From: Kamptonema formosum PCC 6407 | GTDB lineage: Bacteria; Cyanobacteriota; Cyanobacteriia; Cyanobacteriales; Microcoleaceae | NCBI RefSeq assembly: GCF_000332155.1 | Contig: NZ_KB235898.1 | Span: 791,499-855,498 of the forward strand | Reading direction: 5' to 3' | Length of the DNA: 64,000 nt | Shown here: piece by piece, positions 25,488 through 35,073 of the stretch | How the letters are laid out: each line of letters begins with the position of its first letter | Position numbering within the stretch: the first letter of the stretch is position 1 | The notes under the pieces: generated by a model | What the model was told of the DNA's origin: nothing | Database searches by the model: none | The model's input: only the letters and a program-made list of their open reading frames with translations | Made by a program: the position numbers and the translations under genes

Positions 25488-27260
25488 ATGCCGATTCCAA
25501 AATTCGCAGAAGCTACACTTCGCCAAAACAGCAGCCCCCAATCTTTTGAGCGCGGTGAAACCTACTATCGTAATGACGCAGTTGAAGCCCTCACCTTGCG
25601 TGGTAAGATCCTCCAAGCTGAAGTAGAGGGTAGCCAAGCTCCATCCTACCGCGTCAGGCTTAGCTTTGAAAGCCAAAATTTAGCCGAAGCCTCTTGTACC
25701 TGCGCCTACAGTTTCGGTGGGTGGTGCAAGCACATTGTTGCTACTCTCTTAGTTTGCCTGCACCAGCCACAAAAAATTGAAGAACGTCCCACTTTAGAAC
25801 ACCTATTAGATCGCCTCAACCACCAACAAACTCAACTCCTGCTGCAAAATCTAGCCGCAGAACAACCCGATCTTATCGATCGCATTGAACGCCACATTAA
25901 TCGTATTGTTAGTGTTACCCGCGATCAAAAATCCCCAACTGTATCTCCCAAAATTAGTACAATTAATACAGCCCCTTACCGTCAACAAGTTCGCCAAATT
26001 TTGCGCGATGCTGAGCGTTATTTAGAAGATGGGGACGAGGAAGATCCAATTACACCAGATATTCTTGACTTAATTTCAGAAGCCCAAGAATTTAGTCAAT
26101 GTGAAGATGGCAATAACGCGATCGCCATCTTGCAAAGTATTACCGAAACCTGCATAGAACATTGGGATGATGTCGCTGATTATGGCGCATATAATGAGGG
26201 CATTGTTGAAGCACTCAATGAAGCATGGACGGAGGCTATTCTCTGTGCTGAACTCACTAAAGAACAGCAGATAGAACTCCAAGAAAATCTTACAAATTGG
26301 CAAGATGAATGGGATGCTAATTTTGCCATGAGTTTAGAAGCATTGCGCCAAGGTTGGGACTTTCCACCCCTACAACTTATCCTGCAAGGAAATATTTTAG
26401 AGCGAGGAGTTTGGGAAGGAGAAGCACCCGATTATGCGGAGGATATTGCTCTGATTCGGTTGCAAATTCTAGAGCGGCGAGAACGGTATGAAGAATACTT
26501 GTACCTGGCAAAAGCAGAAGGAATGAATCAACAATATTTAGTAATGTTAGTTAGTTTAGGACGAATTTCAGAGGCGATATCGACTGCCAAAACTCTGATG
26601 ACATCAGTAGAAGAAGCAAAAGCCTTAGCTTTTGAACTGCGGAAACAGGGAGCAAAAAGTCAAGCACTAGAAGTAGCTCAAGCGGGGTTTTCCTTGGAGG
26701 GACATTGCCTGTATGAACTCGCAACTTGGGCAAGCAATTTAGCTCTAGAATTAGGCGATTGTGCTACTGCTATGAAAGCCAAAATTAAGGCATTTTCTGC
26801 CCAGCCTTCTTTCGAGGATTACCAGAATATTAAGGAGTTATCTGGAGAGGAATGGGAAACTCTAAAAGTTGAGCTTTTAACTAACATTAGCTCCCAAGAT
26901 AGATGGGGAATTCAGGAAGCTAAGGTAAACATTTTCTTGCATGAAGGGCTGATAGATAAAGCCATAGAAGTTGTCACACCCTTGAGTTATTATCATTCTC
27001 GGCTCATTCATCAAGTCATGGAAGCTGCTATCCCTTACCGCCCAGATTGGGTAATTAAAAATGCGAGCCAGGAAGCTGAATCAATTGTTAATCGAGGTAA
27101 AGCAGATGTTTATGATGTTGCCATACAATGGCTGCATAAAGTTCGTAGTGCTTACCTGCAATCTAATCGTCAATCAGATTGGTTAATTTATCGCAATTCT
27201 CTTGTAGAACAACACGGCCGTAAACGAAAATTTATGGAATTACTCAAACCGCTTACTTAA
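25488..27260 (+). CDS. SWIM zinc-finger domain protein
   Basis: The 590-residue protein has a SWIM zinc finger near residues 55-95, with Cys-x-Cys and Cys-x-His ligands in CTCAYSFGGWCKHIV. A long alpha-helical, repeat-like C-terminal part follows, as in cyanobacterial SWIM proteins that often accompany SNF2-type helicases. SWIM fingers bind DNA or proteins; the role here is unknown. The frame is open from 25302, but the ATG at 25488 is chosen because GGGAG precedes it and the first 62 codons have no protein character and overlap the small broken gene on the other strand. No helicase gene is adjacent. The gene marks the right border of the cyr cluster. Confidence 0.85.
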   Translation: MPIPKFAEATLRQNSSPQSFERGETYYRNDAVEALTLRGKILQAEVEGSQAPSYRVRLSFESQNLAEASCTCAYSFGGWCKHIVATLLVCLHQPQKIEERPTLEHLLDRLNHQQTQLLLQNLAAEQPDLIDRIERHINRIVSVTRDQKSPTVSPKISTINTAPYRQQVRQILRDAERYLEDGDEEDPITPDILDLISEAQEFSQCEDGNNAIAILQSITETCIEHWDDVADYGAYNEGIVEALNEAWTEAILCAELTKEQQIELQENLTNWQDEWDANFAMSLEALRQGWDFPPLQLILQGNILERGVWEGEAPDYAEDIALIRLQILERRERYEEYLYLAKAEGMNQQYLVMLVSLGRISEAISTAKTLMTSVEEAKALAFELRKQGAKSQALEVAQAGFSLEGHCLYELATWASNLALELGDCATAMKAKIKAFSAQPSFEDYQNIKELSGEEWETLKVELLTNISSQDRWGIQEAKVNIFLHEGLIDKAIEVVTPLSYYHSRLIHQVMEAAIPYRPDWVIKNASQEAESIVNRGKADVYDVAIQWLHKVRSAYLQSNRQSDWLIYRNSLVEQHGRKRKFMELLKPLT

Positions 27261-27360
27261 GGAAATAAAATTGAAACTTAATTTGAATTAATTTAGGGAT
27301 TAAGCGCAAGAAGATATCCCCTAACGGGAGAAGTTGAAAACAATTAACTTCTCAAAGGTT

Positions 27361-27627
27361 ATGGACTCTAACACGACTTTAATTGGCTTCTCAAATACTT
27401 GCTCTAAACCTGACAACGCTCCCCCCAGTGAAGTCAAAGAAGTGGTAGCGGTAATTTTTCCTTTTCTCAGTCTGCCTCCTTTCGCTCAACTTCCCTTTAA
27501 AGTAGGCGATATCGTCAAATCTGGCAATTATTACGGCACGATAACAGCCCTCAATGAAACCGATAGACCTGTAATAATTACTTGGGATGCTAGTAACATA
27601 GTTCCAAAACTTCCGATCTTTCAATAA
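27361..27627 (+). CDS. small hypothetical protein
   Basis: An 88-residue frame begins at an ATG preceded by AAAGG. The N-terminal half is of low character. The C-terminal half, LPFKVGDIVKSGNYYGTITALN followed by VIITWD, looks like a small beta-barrel (SH3-like) strand pattern. I do not recognise the family. It stands alone, 100 bases after the SWIM gene. Confidence 0.45.
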   Translation: MDSNTTLIGFSNTCSKPDNAPPSEVKEVVAVIFPFLSLPPFAQLPFKVGDIVKSGNYYGTITALNETDRPVIITWDASNIVPKLPIFQ

Positions 27628-27761
27628 CAAACCATTCGTGATATAAAATTGCCAGAAAAAAGTTTTCTCCCTTGACGCGATCGCAAACTGCATTTTATCT
27701 AGAATTTCTGTCGATAAATTTTCTAGTTTCATTTTCATTGTCAAATTTAAGAATAACAAAC

Positions 27762-27861
27762 ACGGATTTAAACGCAGATACCAACAACAGACAATTAAAA
27801 AATGAGTTCATCATTCTCAAATTTCAAGCAAATTATCTCTGTATCTGCGTTCAAAATCCGT
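27762..27861. repeat. imperfect inverted repeat (ACGGATTT..CGCAGATA arms)
   Basis: ACGGATTTAAACGCAGATA at 27762-27780 is inverted, with one indel, at 27842-27861, about 60 bases apart. It lies between the convergent ends of the 88-residue gene and the minus-strand gene at 27871, so it may form a terminator-like structure or be a small dispersed repeat. Confidence 0.6.
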
Positions 27862-27870
27862 ATTTTCACC

Positions 27871-28170
27871 CTACATTTCCTGCATTAACCGCAGATAATT
27901 CTGCCGCATCTCTGCCATATTGTCCATCATTTTATTAGCCATGTCTTTCTCAACATCACTCATTTGCTGCCAAAAAGCAGCCGATCGCCTCGCCGCGATC
28001 GTATCTTGCCATAGCATCTCCAAAAGTTGCGCCGCCATTGGATTTTCAGCGTCTATAAGGTTGCACAATTGCTCAAACGCTCGATTTGCCTCGACGTGAT
28101 TCGTAACATCCTGGGCCAGCATCAGGCACTTCTTCAGTTCAAGAATGGGATTTTGAGAAGAGTAAGTCAT
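27871..28170 (-). CDS. conserved hypothetical helical protein
   Basis: The 99-residue protein is almost entirely alpha-helical and rich in Met, Gln and Ala, with long heptad-like stretches such as AFEQLCNLIDAENPMAAQLL and a Met-rich C-terminus. No membrane segment or signal peptide is seen. I do not recognise a named family; proteins of this kind are found as short hypotheticals in cyanobacteria. It is divergent from the Uma2 gene, 58 bases away. Confidence 0.65.
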   Translation of the reverse strand: MTYSSQNPILELKKCLMLAQDVTNHVEANRAFEQLCNLIDAENPMAAQLLEMLWQDTIAARRSAAFWQQMSDVEKDMANKMMDNMAEMRQNYLRLMQEM

Positions 28171-28228
28171 AATTAGAATCAGGTTAAGCTACAAAAACTA
28201 TACTGCCATTCACCCCGACATAGTTATT

Positions 28229-28789
28229 ATGACTCTAACACTTAAAGACTTAGAGCGGATGCAAACCACCCTCCAAGAATCTCATCAGGACTACCAACTA
28301 GAACTTGTAGAAGGGAAAATTAGCGTTATGGGGCCTTGTGACATCACATCCAGCGAAATCGGCGCTAGGTTAAGCTACTTTCTAAATGTGTGGGTCATTC
28401 CGCGCAAAATGGGGCGCGTGTATGACTCCAGTGGCGGCTTCATCCTCCCCAATCCTGATGCAGATTTACGTGCTCCTGATGTATCCTTTGTCAAGGCCGA
28501 AAAGCTCAAACGCAGTCAAAGAAGTTTTGTGCAGCTAGTCCCCGACTTGATGGTAGAGATTAAATCTAAAACTGATAGAATTAAACTCATTGTTGAAAAA
28601 ATCGAATCTTTTTTAGCACTCGGATCTCAAGTTGGCCTCCTGGTTGACCCTGACAAAGAAACAGTTACTATTTATCGTCTTACAGGTGAGCCTGTAGTGT
28701 TAACTAGCAGCGATACTTTGACGATACCAGAATTATTTCCTGGTTGGGAGTTGCCAATTTCTGAACTTTGGCCGCCAGTGTTTGATTAA
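28229..28789 (+). CDS. Uma2-family (DUF820) putative restriction endonuclease-like protein
   Basis: The 186-residue protein shows the Uma2/DUF820 pattern, a PD-(D/E)xK nuclease fold expanded in cyanobacteria: YQLELVEGKI near the start, LRAPDVSFVKAEK with the conserved Asp, VPDLMVEIKSKTD with the Glu-x-Lys pair, then the LGSQVGLLVDPDKETVTIYR strand. The catalytic Asp, Glu and Lys all appear to be present. Function in the cell is not established; members are often near mobile elements. It stands just upstream of trpS, but a 53-base gap suggests a separate unit. Confidence 0.88.
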   Translation: MTLTLKDLERMQTTLQESHQDYQLELVEGKISVMGPCDITSSEIGARLSYFLNVWVIPRKMGRVYDSSGGFILPNPDADLRAPDVSFVKAEKLKRSQRSFVQLVPDLMVEIKSKTDRIKLIVEKIESFLALGSQVGLLVDPDKETVTIYRLTGEPVVLTSSDTLTIPELFPGWELPISELWPPVFD

Positions 28790-28842
28790 TAGTTAAAATA
28801 TCGTGTCACACTAAATAATTGATTTCAGTTCAATTCTAACTC

Positions 28843-29856
28843 ATGGATAAAAAACTGCGCGTCCTCTCTGGAGTTCAACCAACCGGTAATCTCCACCTTG
28901 GTAATTATCTCGGTGCTATTCGTAACTGGGTAGAAGGTCAAAGTCAGTATGAAAATTTCTTCTGTGTGGTCGATTTACACGCGATTACTGCACCCCACAA
29001 TCCAGCAACGTTAGCGTCAGATACTTACGCGATCGCAGCTTTGTACTTAGCTTGCGGTATAGATTTACAACATTCTACCATCTTCGTGCAGTCTCACGTC
29101 CCCGCTCACACTGAATTAGCATGGTTGCTTAACTGTATCACGCCGATCAATTGGCTGGAAGATATGATTCAGTTTAAGGAAAAAGCTGTCAAACAGGGAG
29201 AAAATGTAAATGCGGGTTTGCTAAATTACCCCGTGTTAATGGCGGCGGATATTTTACTCTATAATGCCGATAAAGTGCCCGTGGGGGAAGATCAAAAGCA
29301 ACACTTGGAACTTACCCGCGATATTGCTGTCAGATTAAATCATCAATTTGGTACACCGGAAAATCCAGTGTTGAAACTTCCCGATCCCCTAATTCGCAAG
29401 GAAGGGGCCAGAGTGATGAGTTTGACTGATGGAACTCGTAAAATGTCTAAGTCTGACCCTTCGGAACAAAGTCGGATTAATTTGCTAGATTCCCCAGATG
29501 CGATCGCTAAAAAAATTAAGCGCTGCAAAACTGACGCGGTGCGAGGTTTGACCTTTGACAGTAGCGATCGCCCCGAAGCTAGAAACTTATTGACACTTTA
29601 TCTGCTACTCTCTGGGAAAACTAAGGAAGATGTTACCGCAGAGTGTCAAGATATGGGTTGGGGTGAATTTAAGCCATTGTTGACAGAAACGACAATTAAC
29701 GCGCTCAAACCGATTCAGGACAAGTATAAAGATATAATGGACGATCGCGGCTATCTGGAATCAGTTTTGCGTCAGGGGAAGGAACAAGCTAGTGCGATCG
29801 CCAACCAAACGCTTACAAAAGTTAAAAAAGCCTTTGGTTATTCTCTCCCTGATTGA
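28843..29856 (+). CDS. trpS: tryptophanyl-tRNA synthetase
   Basis: The 337-residue class I synthetase charges tRNA-Trp with tryptophan in the cytoplasm. The HIGH-like motif is in PTGNLHLGNYLGA near residue 11, and the KMSKS motif is intact in RKMSKSDPS near residue 201. Typical TrpRS segments such as DLHAIT, PVLMAADILLY and GEDQKQHLEL are present. Length fits bacterial TrpRS. A large palindromic region follows the stop. Confidence 0.97.
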   Translation: MDKKLRVLSGVQPTGNLHLGNYLGAIRNWVEGQSQYENFFCVVDLHAITAPHNPATLASDTYAIAALYLACGIDLQHSTIFVQSHVPAHTELAWLLNCITPINWLEDMIQFKEKAVKQGENVNAGLLNYPVLMAADILLYNADKVPVGEDQKQHLELTRDIAVRLNHQFGTPENPVLKLPDPLIRKEGARVMSLTDGTRKMSKSDPSEQSRINLLDSPDAIAKKIKRCKTDAVRGLTFDSSDRPEARNLLTLYLLLSGKTKEDVTAECQDMGWGEFKPLLTETTINALKPIQDKYKDIMDDRGYLESVLRQGKEQASAIANQTLTKVKKAFGYSLPD

Positions 29857-29882
29857 TAGGTAAAATAAGTTAAAACCCCCCA

Positions 29883-29988
29883 GCGAATATAATTCGCTAA
29901 GTAATGCGGGAACACAAACAAAGTCCCCCTACGCGGACTATAAAAAAACCAGGTTGTTAAAACCCGCGTAGGCGGGTTTAGTTTGTGT
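29883..29988. repeat. palindromic repeat after trpS, possible terminator
   Basis: GCGAAT-ATA-ATTCGC at 29883-29897 is a small perfect palindrome. It is followed by a larger imperfect hairpin whose outer arms are ACACAAAC (29912-29919) and GTTTGTGT (29981-29988) and whose inner arms are CCTACGCGG and CCGCGTAGG. It lies between trpS and metF, both on the plus strand. Confidence 0.7.
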
Positions 29989-30055
29989 AGAAGCGGTTTT
30001 AACCGCCCAGTTTTAGAAACTCAATAACCAAGTAAAATCTCAAATATCAAATCGG

Positions 30056-30946
30056 ATGAATCGTTTTCGTACCGCCTGCAAAACCCCTGGAGAATTTATC
30101 ATTACCGCCGAGGTGACACCGCCCAAAGGCGGCGACCCCACCCACATGATTAAAATGGCTCAAACTCTCAAAGATAGAGTCCATGCAGTCAATATTACCG
30201 ATGGCAGTAGAGCCGTATTGCGGATGTGTCCTTTGGCAGCTTCCGTAATTTTATTACAACACGAAATAGAACCAATTTGTCAAGTAGCTTGTCGCGATCG
30301 CAACCAAATCGGTATTCAAGCTGACCTCATGGGCGCTCACGCTTTAGGCATCAGAAATATCCTAGCATTAACAGGCGATCCAGTCAAAGCAGGCGACCAT
30401 CCCAAAGCCAAAAGTGTTTTTGATTTAGAAGCAGTAAGATTGCTGCAATTAATTCAAAAAATGAATTGCGGTACTGACTGGAATGACAAACCTTTAACCG
30501 ATGGCATTACCGAATTATTTGTAGGTGCAGCCGTCGATCCTCAATCCCCTAGTTGGTCAGGATTGCAAAGTCGATTCGAGAAGAAAATAGCAGCAGGTTC
30601 TCAATTTTTCCAAAGTCAATTAATCAGCGATTTTGAAATTTTAGATAAATTTATGAATCAAATCGCCGCAGGTTGTAACAAGCCAATCTTAGCAGGAATA
30701 TTTCTACTGAAATCTGCAAAAAATGCCGAATTTATCAATAAATACGTACCCGGCGTTAATATCCCCCAGCACATAATCGATCGTTTAGCAAATGCTTCAG
30801 AACCTTTAGAAGAAGGGATAAAAATTGCCGCAGAACAGGTTCAATTAGCGCGGCAACTTTGTCAAGGAGTTCATGTTATGGCCGTGAAGCGGGAAGATTT
30901 AATTCCCCAAATTCTGGATAAGGCCGGAATTCCACCACTAACTTAA
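30056..30946 (+). CDS. metF: methylenetetrahydrofolate reductase
   Basis: The 296-residue protein has the MTHFR TIM-barrel pattern: FIITAEVTPPKGGDP at the start, AVNITDGSRAVLRM, CQVACRDRNQIGIQADLMGA and NILALTGDPVKAGDHP, which contact FAD and folate. The enzyme reduces 5,10-methylene-THF to 5-methyl-THF for methionine synthesis. Length and motifs fit the cyanobacterial form. The C-terminal segment PGVNIPQHIIDRL is also typical. It follows trpS by 199 bases of repeat sequence and is probably transcribed on its own. Confidence 0.92.
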   Translation: MNRFRTACKTPGEFIITAEVTPPKGGDPTHMIKMAQTLKDRVHAVNITDGSRAVLRMCPLAASVILLQHEIEPICQVACRDRNQIGIQADLMGAHALGIRNILALTGDPVKAGDHPKAKSVFDLEAVRLLQLIQKMNCGTDWNDKPLTDGITELFVGAAVDPQSPSWSGLQSRFEKKIAAGSQFFQSQLISDFEILDKFMNQIAAGCNKPILAGIFLLKSAKNAEFINKYVPGVNIPQHIIDRLANASEPLEEGIKIAAEQVQLARQLCQGVHVMAVKREDLIPQILDKAGIPPLT

Positions 30947-31082
30947 TTACAATGGAATGGTTGTCAACCCCTATCTAGCAGCTAATTCATACCCGAATTA
31001 GATTTGTCTTTGTTACTGCGCTGCATTTTAATTAGTTCCCCTTTAGAAGCAATCAAAGAATTTCGTAAAGGTATTAGTAGCA

Positions 31083-32741
31083 ATGACTAATTCAGAATTA
31101 CCCAATCCCGATCGAGAACATATCAAAATAGTAGACTCCCAAATCTCAGAAGTAACCGTCTACACAAATCAAGCGCGGGTGACGCGCCGAGGTTTAGTAA
31201 CATTAACTGGGAACGAGAAAGAATTAGTTATCGCCTCTCTCCCCCGAACAATTCAAACTGAGTCTGTAAGAGCAACTGGTGCCGGTACAATAGCAGTAAA
31301 CTTATTAGGGGTTCGCACAGAACAAATCTTTACAACTGAACCAGTAGAAGAAAAAAATAGATTATTATCTAAAAGAATCGAGCAGCTAGAAGAACAAAAA
31401 CGCACAATTGCAGATCAATTAACAGCGCGAAAATTACAACTTAAATTTGTCGAAGGATTAAGCGATAAATCAGTCGGTTTCTTTTCTAGTAGTCTGGCAA
31501 AACAACAGGTTGGCTTGAATGAAACTGGAGAATTATTAAATTTCTTAGGACAAAATTACCGGAAATATATCGGCGCGATAGCGCAGCTAGAAAAACAGCA
31601 GCAACAGTTAGATAAACAATTACAAGCTATCCGCAGACAATTACAGCAAATACAAAATCATCGTCCTCAAGAAAGTTTTAGCATTTTTGTTGCCATAGAA
31701 GCAAGTGAAAGTGGCGATTTTGAATTAGAAGTGTCTTATATGATAAATCGAGCCAGTTGGACACCACTTTATGACTTGCGCGTAAACACCACCGACAACC
31801 AAATTAATCTTAGTTACTTAGCCGAAGTCAATCAGAATACAGGTGAAGATTGGACAAATATAGCACTCACTTTGTCTACAGCTAAACCAGGATTAGGAAC
31901 TTTACCGCCTAAGCTTGACCCTTGGTATATCGATGTATTTCACCCAATACCTATCGACAAGCCAGAATTTATGAGACAAAGAACTATGAGAAAAACCGCA
32001 GCCAGCGAAGAAATATTTAGGGCCGCAGATATGGTATTGGAAGACGAAGAAAATCTAGGGAGCGTATTTCCAGCATCCGCACCCATAGCCGCTCAAACGG
32101 CGACAGCCACAGTTTCTACAGAAGGCGGTGTAGTCACATTTCAAATAGGAGGAAATAGCAATATCCCTAATGATGGAAATCCGCAAAAAGTAACTATTTT
32201 TAATGAAAATTACCCCAGTCACCCTGAATATATTGTTCTTCCTCGATTAGTTAGTTTCGCCTATTTACAAGCAGTTGTAACTAATCCTCTCACTGGAGCG
32301 ACATTATTACCAGGGAAAGCTAATATCTTTCGGGACAACACTTTTGTTGGTACAACCCAGTTAGAAAATATTGCCCCTGGCCAAGAATTTAAGCTTAATT
32401 TAGGTATTGATGAAGGGTTAAAGATTGAGCGCGAGTTAGTTGAAAGACAAGTAGATAAGAAATTAATCGGTAATCAGCGACGCACGAGTTATGCTTATCG
32501 GCTGATCATTACAAATTTACGACAAGTCTCAGCAAGTTTGACCCTGAAAGAGCAACTACCAGTGAGTCGCAACGAGCAAATAAAGGTGCGCCTTACTCTG
32601 ACTAATCCAAAGGTACAACTAGGAGAAATGGGCTTGTTAGAATGGGTAATCGAGCTTCCACCTCAAGGTAAACAAGAGTTATACTATCAGTTTGTCGTCG
32701 AGCATTCTCCTGACTTAAATATATTGGGTTTAGATATTTAG
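31083..32741 (+). CDS. mucoidy inhibitor MuiA-like protein (DUF4139)
   Basis: The 552-residue protein has an N-terminal DUF4140-like domain (SEVTVYTNQARVTRRGLVTL), a coiled coil from about residue 90 to 200 rich in Glu and Gln, and a C-terminal DUF4139 beta domain (ISYM-type ..SYMINRASWTPLYDLRV, LSTAKPG and YAYRLIITNLRQ). Proteins of this kind are named after MuiA, which suppresses mucoid growth in enteric bacteria. Their biochemical role is not known. No signal peptide or membrane helix is evident. It is followed by short tandem repeats. Confidence 0.85.
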   Translation: MTNSELPNPDREHIKIVDSQISEVTVYTNQARVTRRGLVTLTGNEKELVIASLPRTIQTESVRATGAGTIAVNLLGVRTEQIFTTEPVEEKNRLLSKRIEQLEEQKRTIADQLTARKLQLKFVEGLSDKSVGFFSSSLAKQQVGLNETGELLNFLGQNYRKYIGAIAQLEKQQQQLDKQLQAIRRQLQQIQNHRPQESFSIFVAIEASESGDFELEVSYMINRASWTPLYDLRVNTTDNQINLSYLAEVNQNTGEDWTNIALTLSTAKPGLGTLPPKLDPWYIDVFHPIPIDKPEFMRQRTMRKTAASEEIFRAADMVLEDEENLGSVFPASAPIAAQTATATVSTEGGVVTFQIGGNSNIPNDGNPQKVTIFNENYPSHPEYIVLPRLVSFAYLQAVVTNPLTGATLLPGKANIFRDNTFVGTTQLENIAPGQEFKLNLGIDEGLKIERELVERQVDKKLIGNQRRTSYAYRLIITNLRQVSASLTLKEQLPVSRNEQIKVRLTLTNPKVQLGEMGLLEWVIELPPQGKQELYYQFVVEHSPDLNILGLDI

Positions 32742-32898
32742 CTAATAGTTAGTGGTTAGTGGTTAGTGGTTAGTGGTTAGTTGTTAGTTGTCATTGCAAG
32801 CCAAGCGTTGGCGTAGCCTGCCCGTTAGGGCTTAGCAATCGCAATACTTTGAAACTACTGCGGCGTACCAATTACCAATTACCAATTACCAATTACCA
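32742..32898. repeat. short tandem repeats (GGTTAGT and ACCAATT heptamers) around a dispersed GC-rich unit
   Basis: AGTGGTT/GTTAGTG heptamers run at about 32750-32790 and AATTACC heptamers at about 32868-32898. Between them a unit reading GCGTTGGCGTAGCCTGCCC resembles the inverted form of common cyanobacterial dispersed repeats. The stretch separates the convergent muiA-like and TPR genes. Confidence 0.75.
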
Positions 32899-32902
32899 AA
32901 TT

Positions 32903-33907
32903 CTAATCATTGAGAAACTCACCTTCACAAATAATTTCCGATCTATTGATCAAATCATCTGGGTCCCAAAGAGAGCCTAAAGTTGTATTGAAATATTCCC
33001 CACCATTATTAACTTCCATGCGCGGTGCTTCTTTGGAGTAAGCTTTAACATGAGGAGTGCAGCGCTGCGCCTGATAGAAGAAATAAGCTTCAGAATTGAT
33101 GCACATTACGTGATAGAAATCCTTATTAGCTCCTGGTGCATCTCCCAATTTATATCGCGCTAAACCCCTATTTAGATAAGCTTTAACGTAAGTAGGATCG
33201 AGCTGTAATGCCTTGTCAAAATCTTCAATTGCCAGCTTCATTTCTAGCAATTTATAGCGAACACAACCTCGGTTATAGAACGCATAAACATTTGTTGGAT
33301 CGAGCTTGAGTGCTTCATTATAATCATCAATTGCTTTCAGATTGTCTCCTAAGTGGTGATAGGATAAACCACGATTGATATAACCCTTGATGTAAGTGGG
33401 ATTAAGCTGTAATGTTTGATTAAAATCATCAATTGCTTTCTGCTTATCTCCCAAAAGATAGTAAGCCCGTCCTCGATTGTAATAAGTTTTATAGTTACTA
33501 GGATTAATAGCTATGGCTCGATCGTAATCGTGAATTGCCGCATCGTATTCTCCTAAATTTGCTAGAACCAGCCCTCGATTATTATAGATTGCATCGCTTT
33601 GAGGATTGCTTTCTAGTGCGCGGTTAAGATCCTCAATTGCTTTTTGATTTTCTCCTAAATGTCGCCAAGCATTTCCTCGGTTGAGGTAAGCCTCAAACAA
33701 ATCAGGGCTAATATCTAGTGCTTGGCTAAGATCTGTAATTGCTTTCTGGTAATCTTTAAGATAATAGTAAACTAGGCCGCGATTGTTATAAGTTTTGGCA
33801 TCGCTAGGATTGATTGCAAGTACCTGATTGAAGTCCGCGATCGCATCTTCGTAGTATCCTTTTTTAGCTTTGTTTAAACCACGCTTGTACAATTGCTTAA
33901 TATTCAT
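32903..33907 (-). CDS. tetratricopeptide-repeat protein
   Basis: The 334-residue protein holds seven to eight consecutive 34-residue TPR units from about residue 1 to 270, each with the pattern AIxDFxxALxxxP then YxNRG and LGxxxxA. A non-repeat tail of about 60 residues follows. TPR arrays are protein-protein interaction scaffolds, and the partner is unknown. No signal peptide is seen. It lies downstream of ccmO in the same orientation, separated by about 230 bases of tandem repeats, so co-transcription with the ccm genes is uncertain. Confidence 0.9.
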   Translation of the reverse strand: MNIKQLYKRGLNKAKKGYYEDAIADFNQVLAINPSDAKTYNNRGLVYYYLKDYQKAITDLSQALDISPDLFEAYLNRGNAWRHLGENQKAIEDLNRALESNPQSDAIYNNRGLVLANLGEYDAAIHDYDRAIAINPSNYKTYYNRGRAYYLLGDKQKAIDDFNQTLQLNPTYIKGYINRGLSYHHLGDNLKAIDDYNEALKLDPTNVYAFYNRGCVRYKLLEMKLAIEDFDKALQLDPTYVKAYLNRGLARYKLGDAPGANKDFYHVMCINSEAYFFYQAQRCTPHVKAYSKEAPRMEVNNGGEYFNTTLGSLWDPDDLINRSEIICEGEFLND

Positions 33908-33948
33908 CTGCTTTCTCCCTTAGAAATACTTGGCAAGGTACAAAATTT

Positions 33949-34033
33949 AATTGGTAATTGGTAATTGGTAATTGATAATTGGTAATTGATAATTGGTAAT
34001 TGATAATTGGTAATTGATAATTGGTAATTGGTA
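33949..34033. repeat. GGTAATT/GATAATT heptamer tandem repeat
   Basis: About twelve tandem units of the heptamer TTGGTAA or TTGATAA. Related heptamers (AACTAACC-type) continue at 34068-34132. They fill the gap between ccmO and the TPR gene and contain no gene. Confidence 0.85.
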
Positions 34034-34133
34034 GTTATAAGAAGTACCTACCCTTAAAAACTTGTATTAACAACTAACCACTAACAACTAACCACTAATA
34101 ACTCACAACTAACCATTAACCATTAACCATTAA

Positions 34134-34913
34134 CTATTCCCTGTATTGTTCTTCAATATACATTGGCACGACCTCCAATTCTGGAAGCTGAATCAGTTCT
34201 TTTTCTGTTTCCTTTTCCTTAACCGATATAGGCAAAAGCACCGTTTTTGGCTTTTCAATCCAACAACTTGCTAAAGGTAAAGTTTGCTCCAAATCTTCTA
34301 AAGGTCGAGGAATTACCATCACCGCATTTAACTCACCAATGCGCTCAGCTTCGTACATTCCCGCCTCAACCGCCATCGCCACATCTGCTACTGCACCTCT
34401 GATAATAGCGGTACACAAACCCGATCCAATTTTTTCATAGGCGGCTAAGTGTACTTCGGCTGACTTGAGCATAGCATCGCAAGCACCGACCATTGCCGGG
34501 AAGCCCCGCGTTTCTAGCAGGCCAATCGCTTGATTGCTCAAGCGAGAGTGACCACCGCTAAGGGAAAGTTCGGACAAACGTGCCCCAATTGGAAGTACCT
34601 CTTCCAAGTTTGGTAAAGGTCTAGCAATCACTAACTTAGAAACAAATTGCCCAAATTGTTCGGCTGTCTGAGCACCCGACTCTACGGCTAAACGGACATC
34701 AGAAATTCTGCCACGCACGATCGCCGTACAGTAACCGCTGCCAATTTTTTCATATCCTACTAAAGTCACCCCCGCTGACTTCAGCATCATATCAGCAGTC
34801 CCAACGATCGCAGGAAAACTTCGGGTTGATACTAAACCCAGAGCCATATCCTTAAAGCTTTGTTCGTGGTGCGATCGCTCGTAAGCGATTGGTCTTGGGG
34901 TGTGGGTGTCCAT
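34134..34913 (-). CDS. ccmO: CcmO, tandem BMC-domain carboxysome shell protein
   Basis: The 259-residue protein has two bacterial microcompartment domains in tandem, at about residues 22-105 and 120-205. Each has the pattern GLxxTRxFPAxVGxxDxMLKSAxVxLxxYEKIGSGxCTAIxRG. Such tandem-domain shell proteins form trimers with two-domain subunits in the beta-carboxysome facet and are needed for shell assembly. A proline-rich tail follows. It is the last gene of the ccmK2-K1-L-M-N-O series on the minus strand, 160 bases after ccmN. It is recognised with high confidence from the double domain and context. Confidence 0.95.
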   Translation of the reverse strand: MDTHTPRPIAYERSHHEQSFKDMALGLVSTRSFPAIVGTADMMLKSAGVTLVGYEKIGSGYCTAIVRGRISDVRLAVESGAQTAEQFGQFVSKLVIARPLPNLEEVLPIGARLSELSLSGGHSRLSNQAIGLLETRGFPAMVGACDAMLKSAEVHLAAYEKIGSGLCTAIIRGAVADVAMAVEAGMYEAERIGELNAVMVIPRPLEDLEQTLPLASCWIEKPKTVLLPISVKEKETEKELIQLPELEVVPMYIEEQYRE

Positions 34914-35073
34914 TTTAAACCTCCATTAGAGGATAGTTACTCAAAATAAATACTTATCTATAGTTTTAGTTTGACAGAGCCCAAGACAGATTGGCGAAAT
35001 ACTCATAACTTCATTACTGCCACAAAGCATTGGCGATCGCGATCGGGCCAATTATAGCGAAATCTGCACGCAA

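Noticed and set aside
33949-34033. possible CRISPR-like array
   Set aside because: The units are 7-bp tandem repeats without spacers. No array of 25-40 bp repeats with unique spacers was seen in the window.
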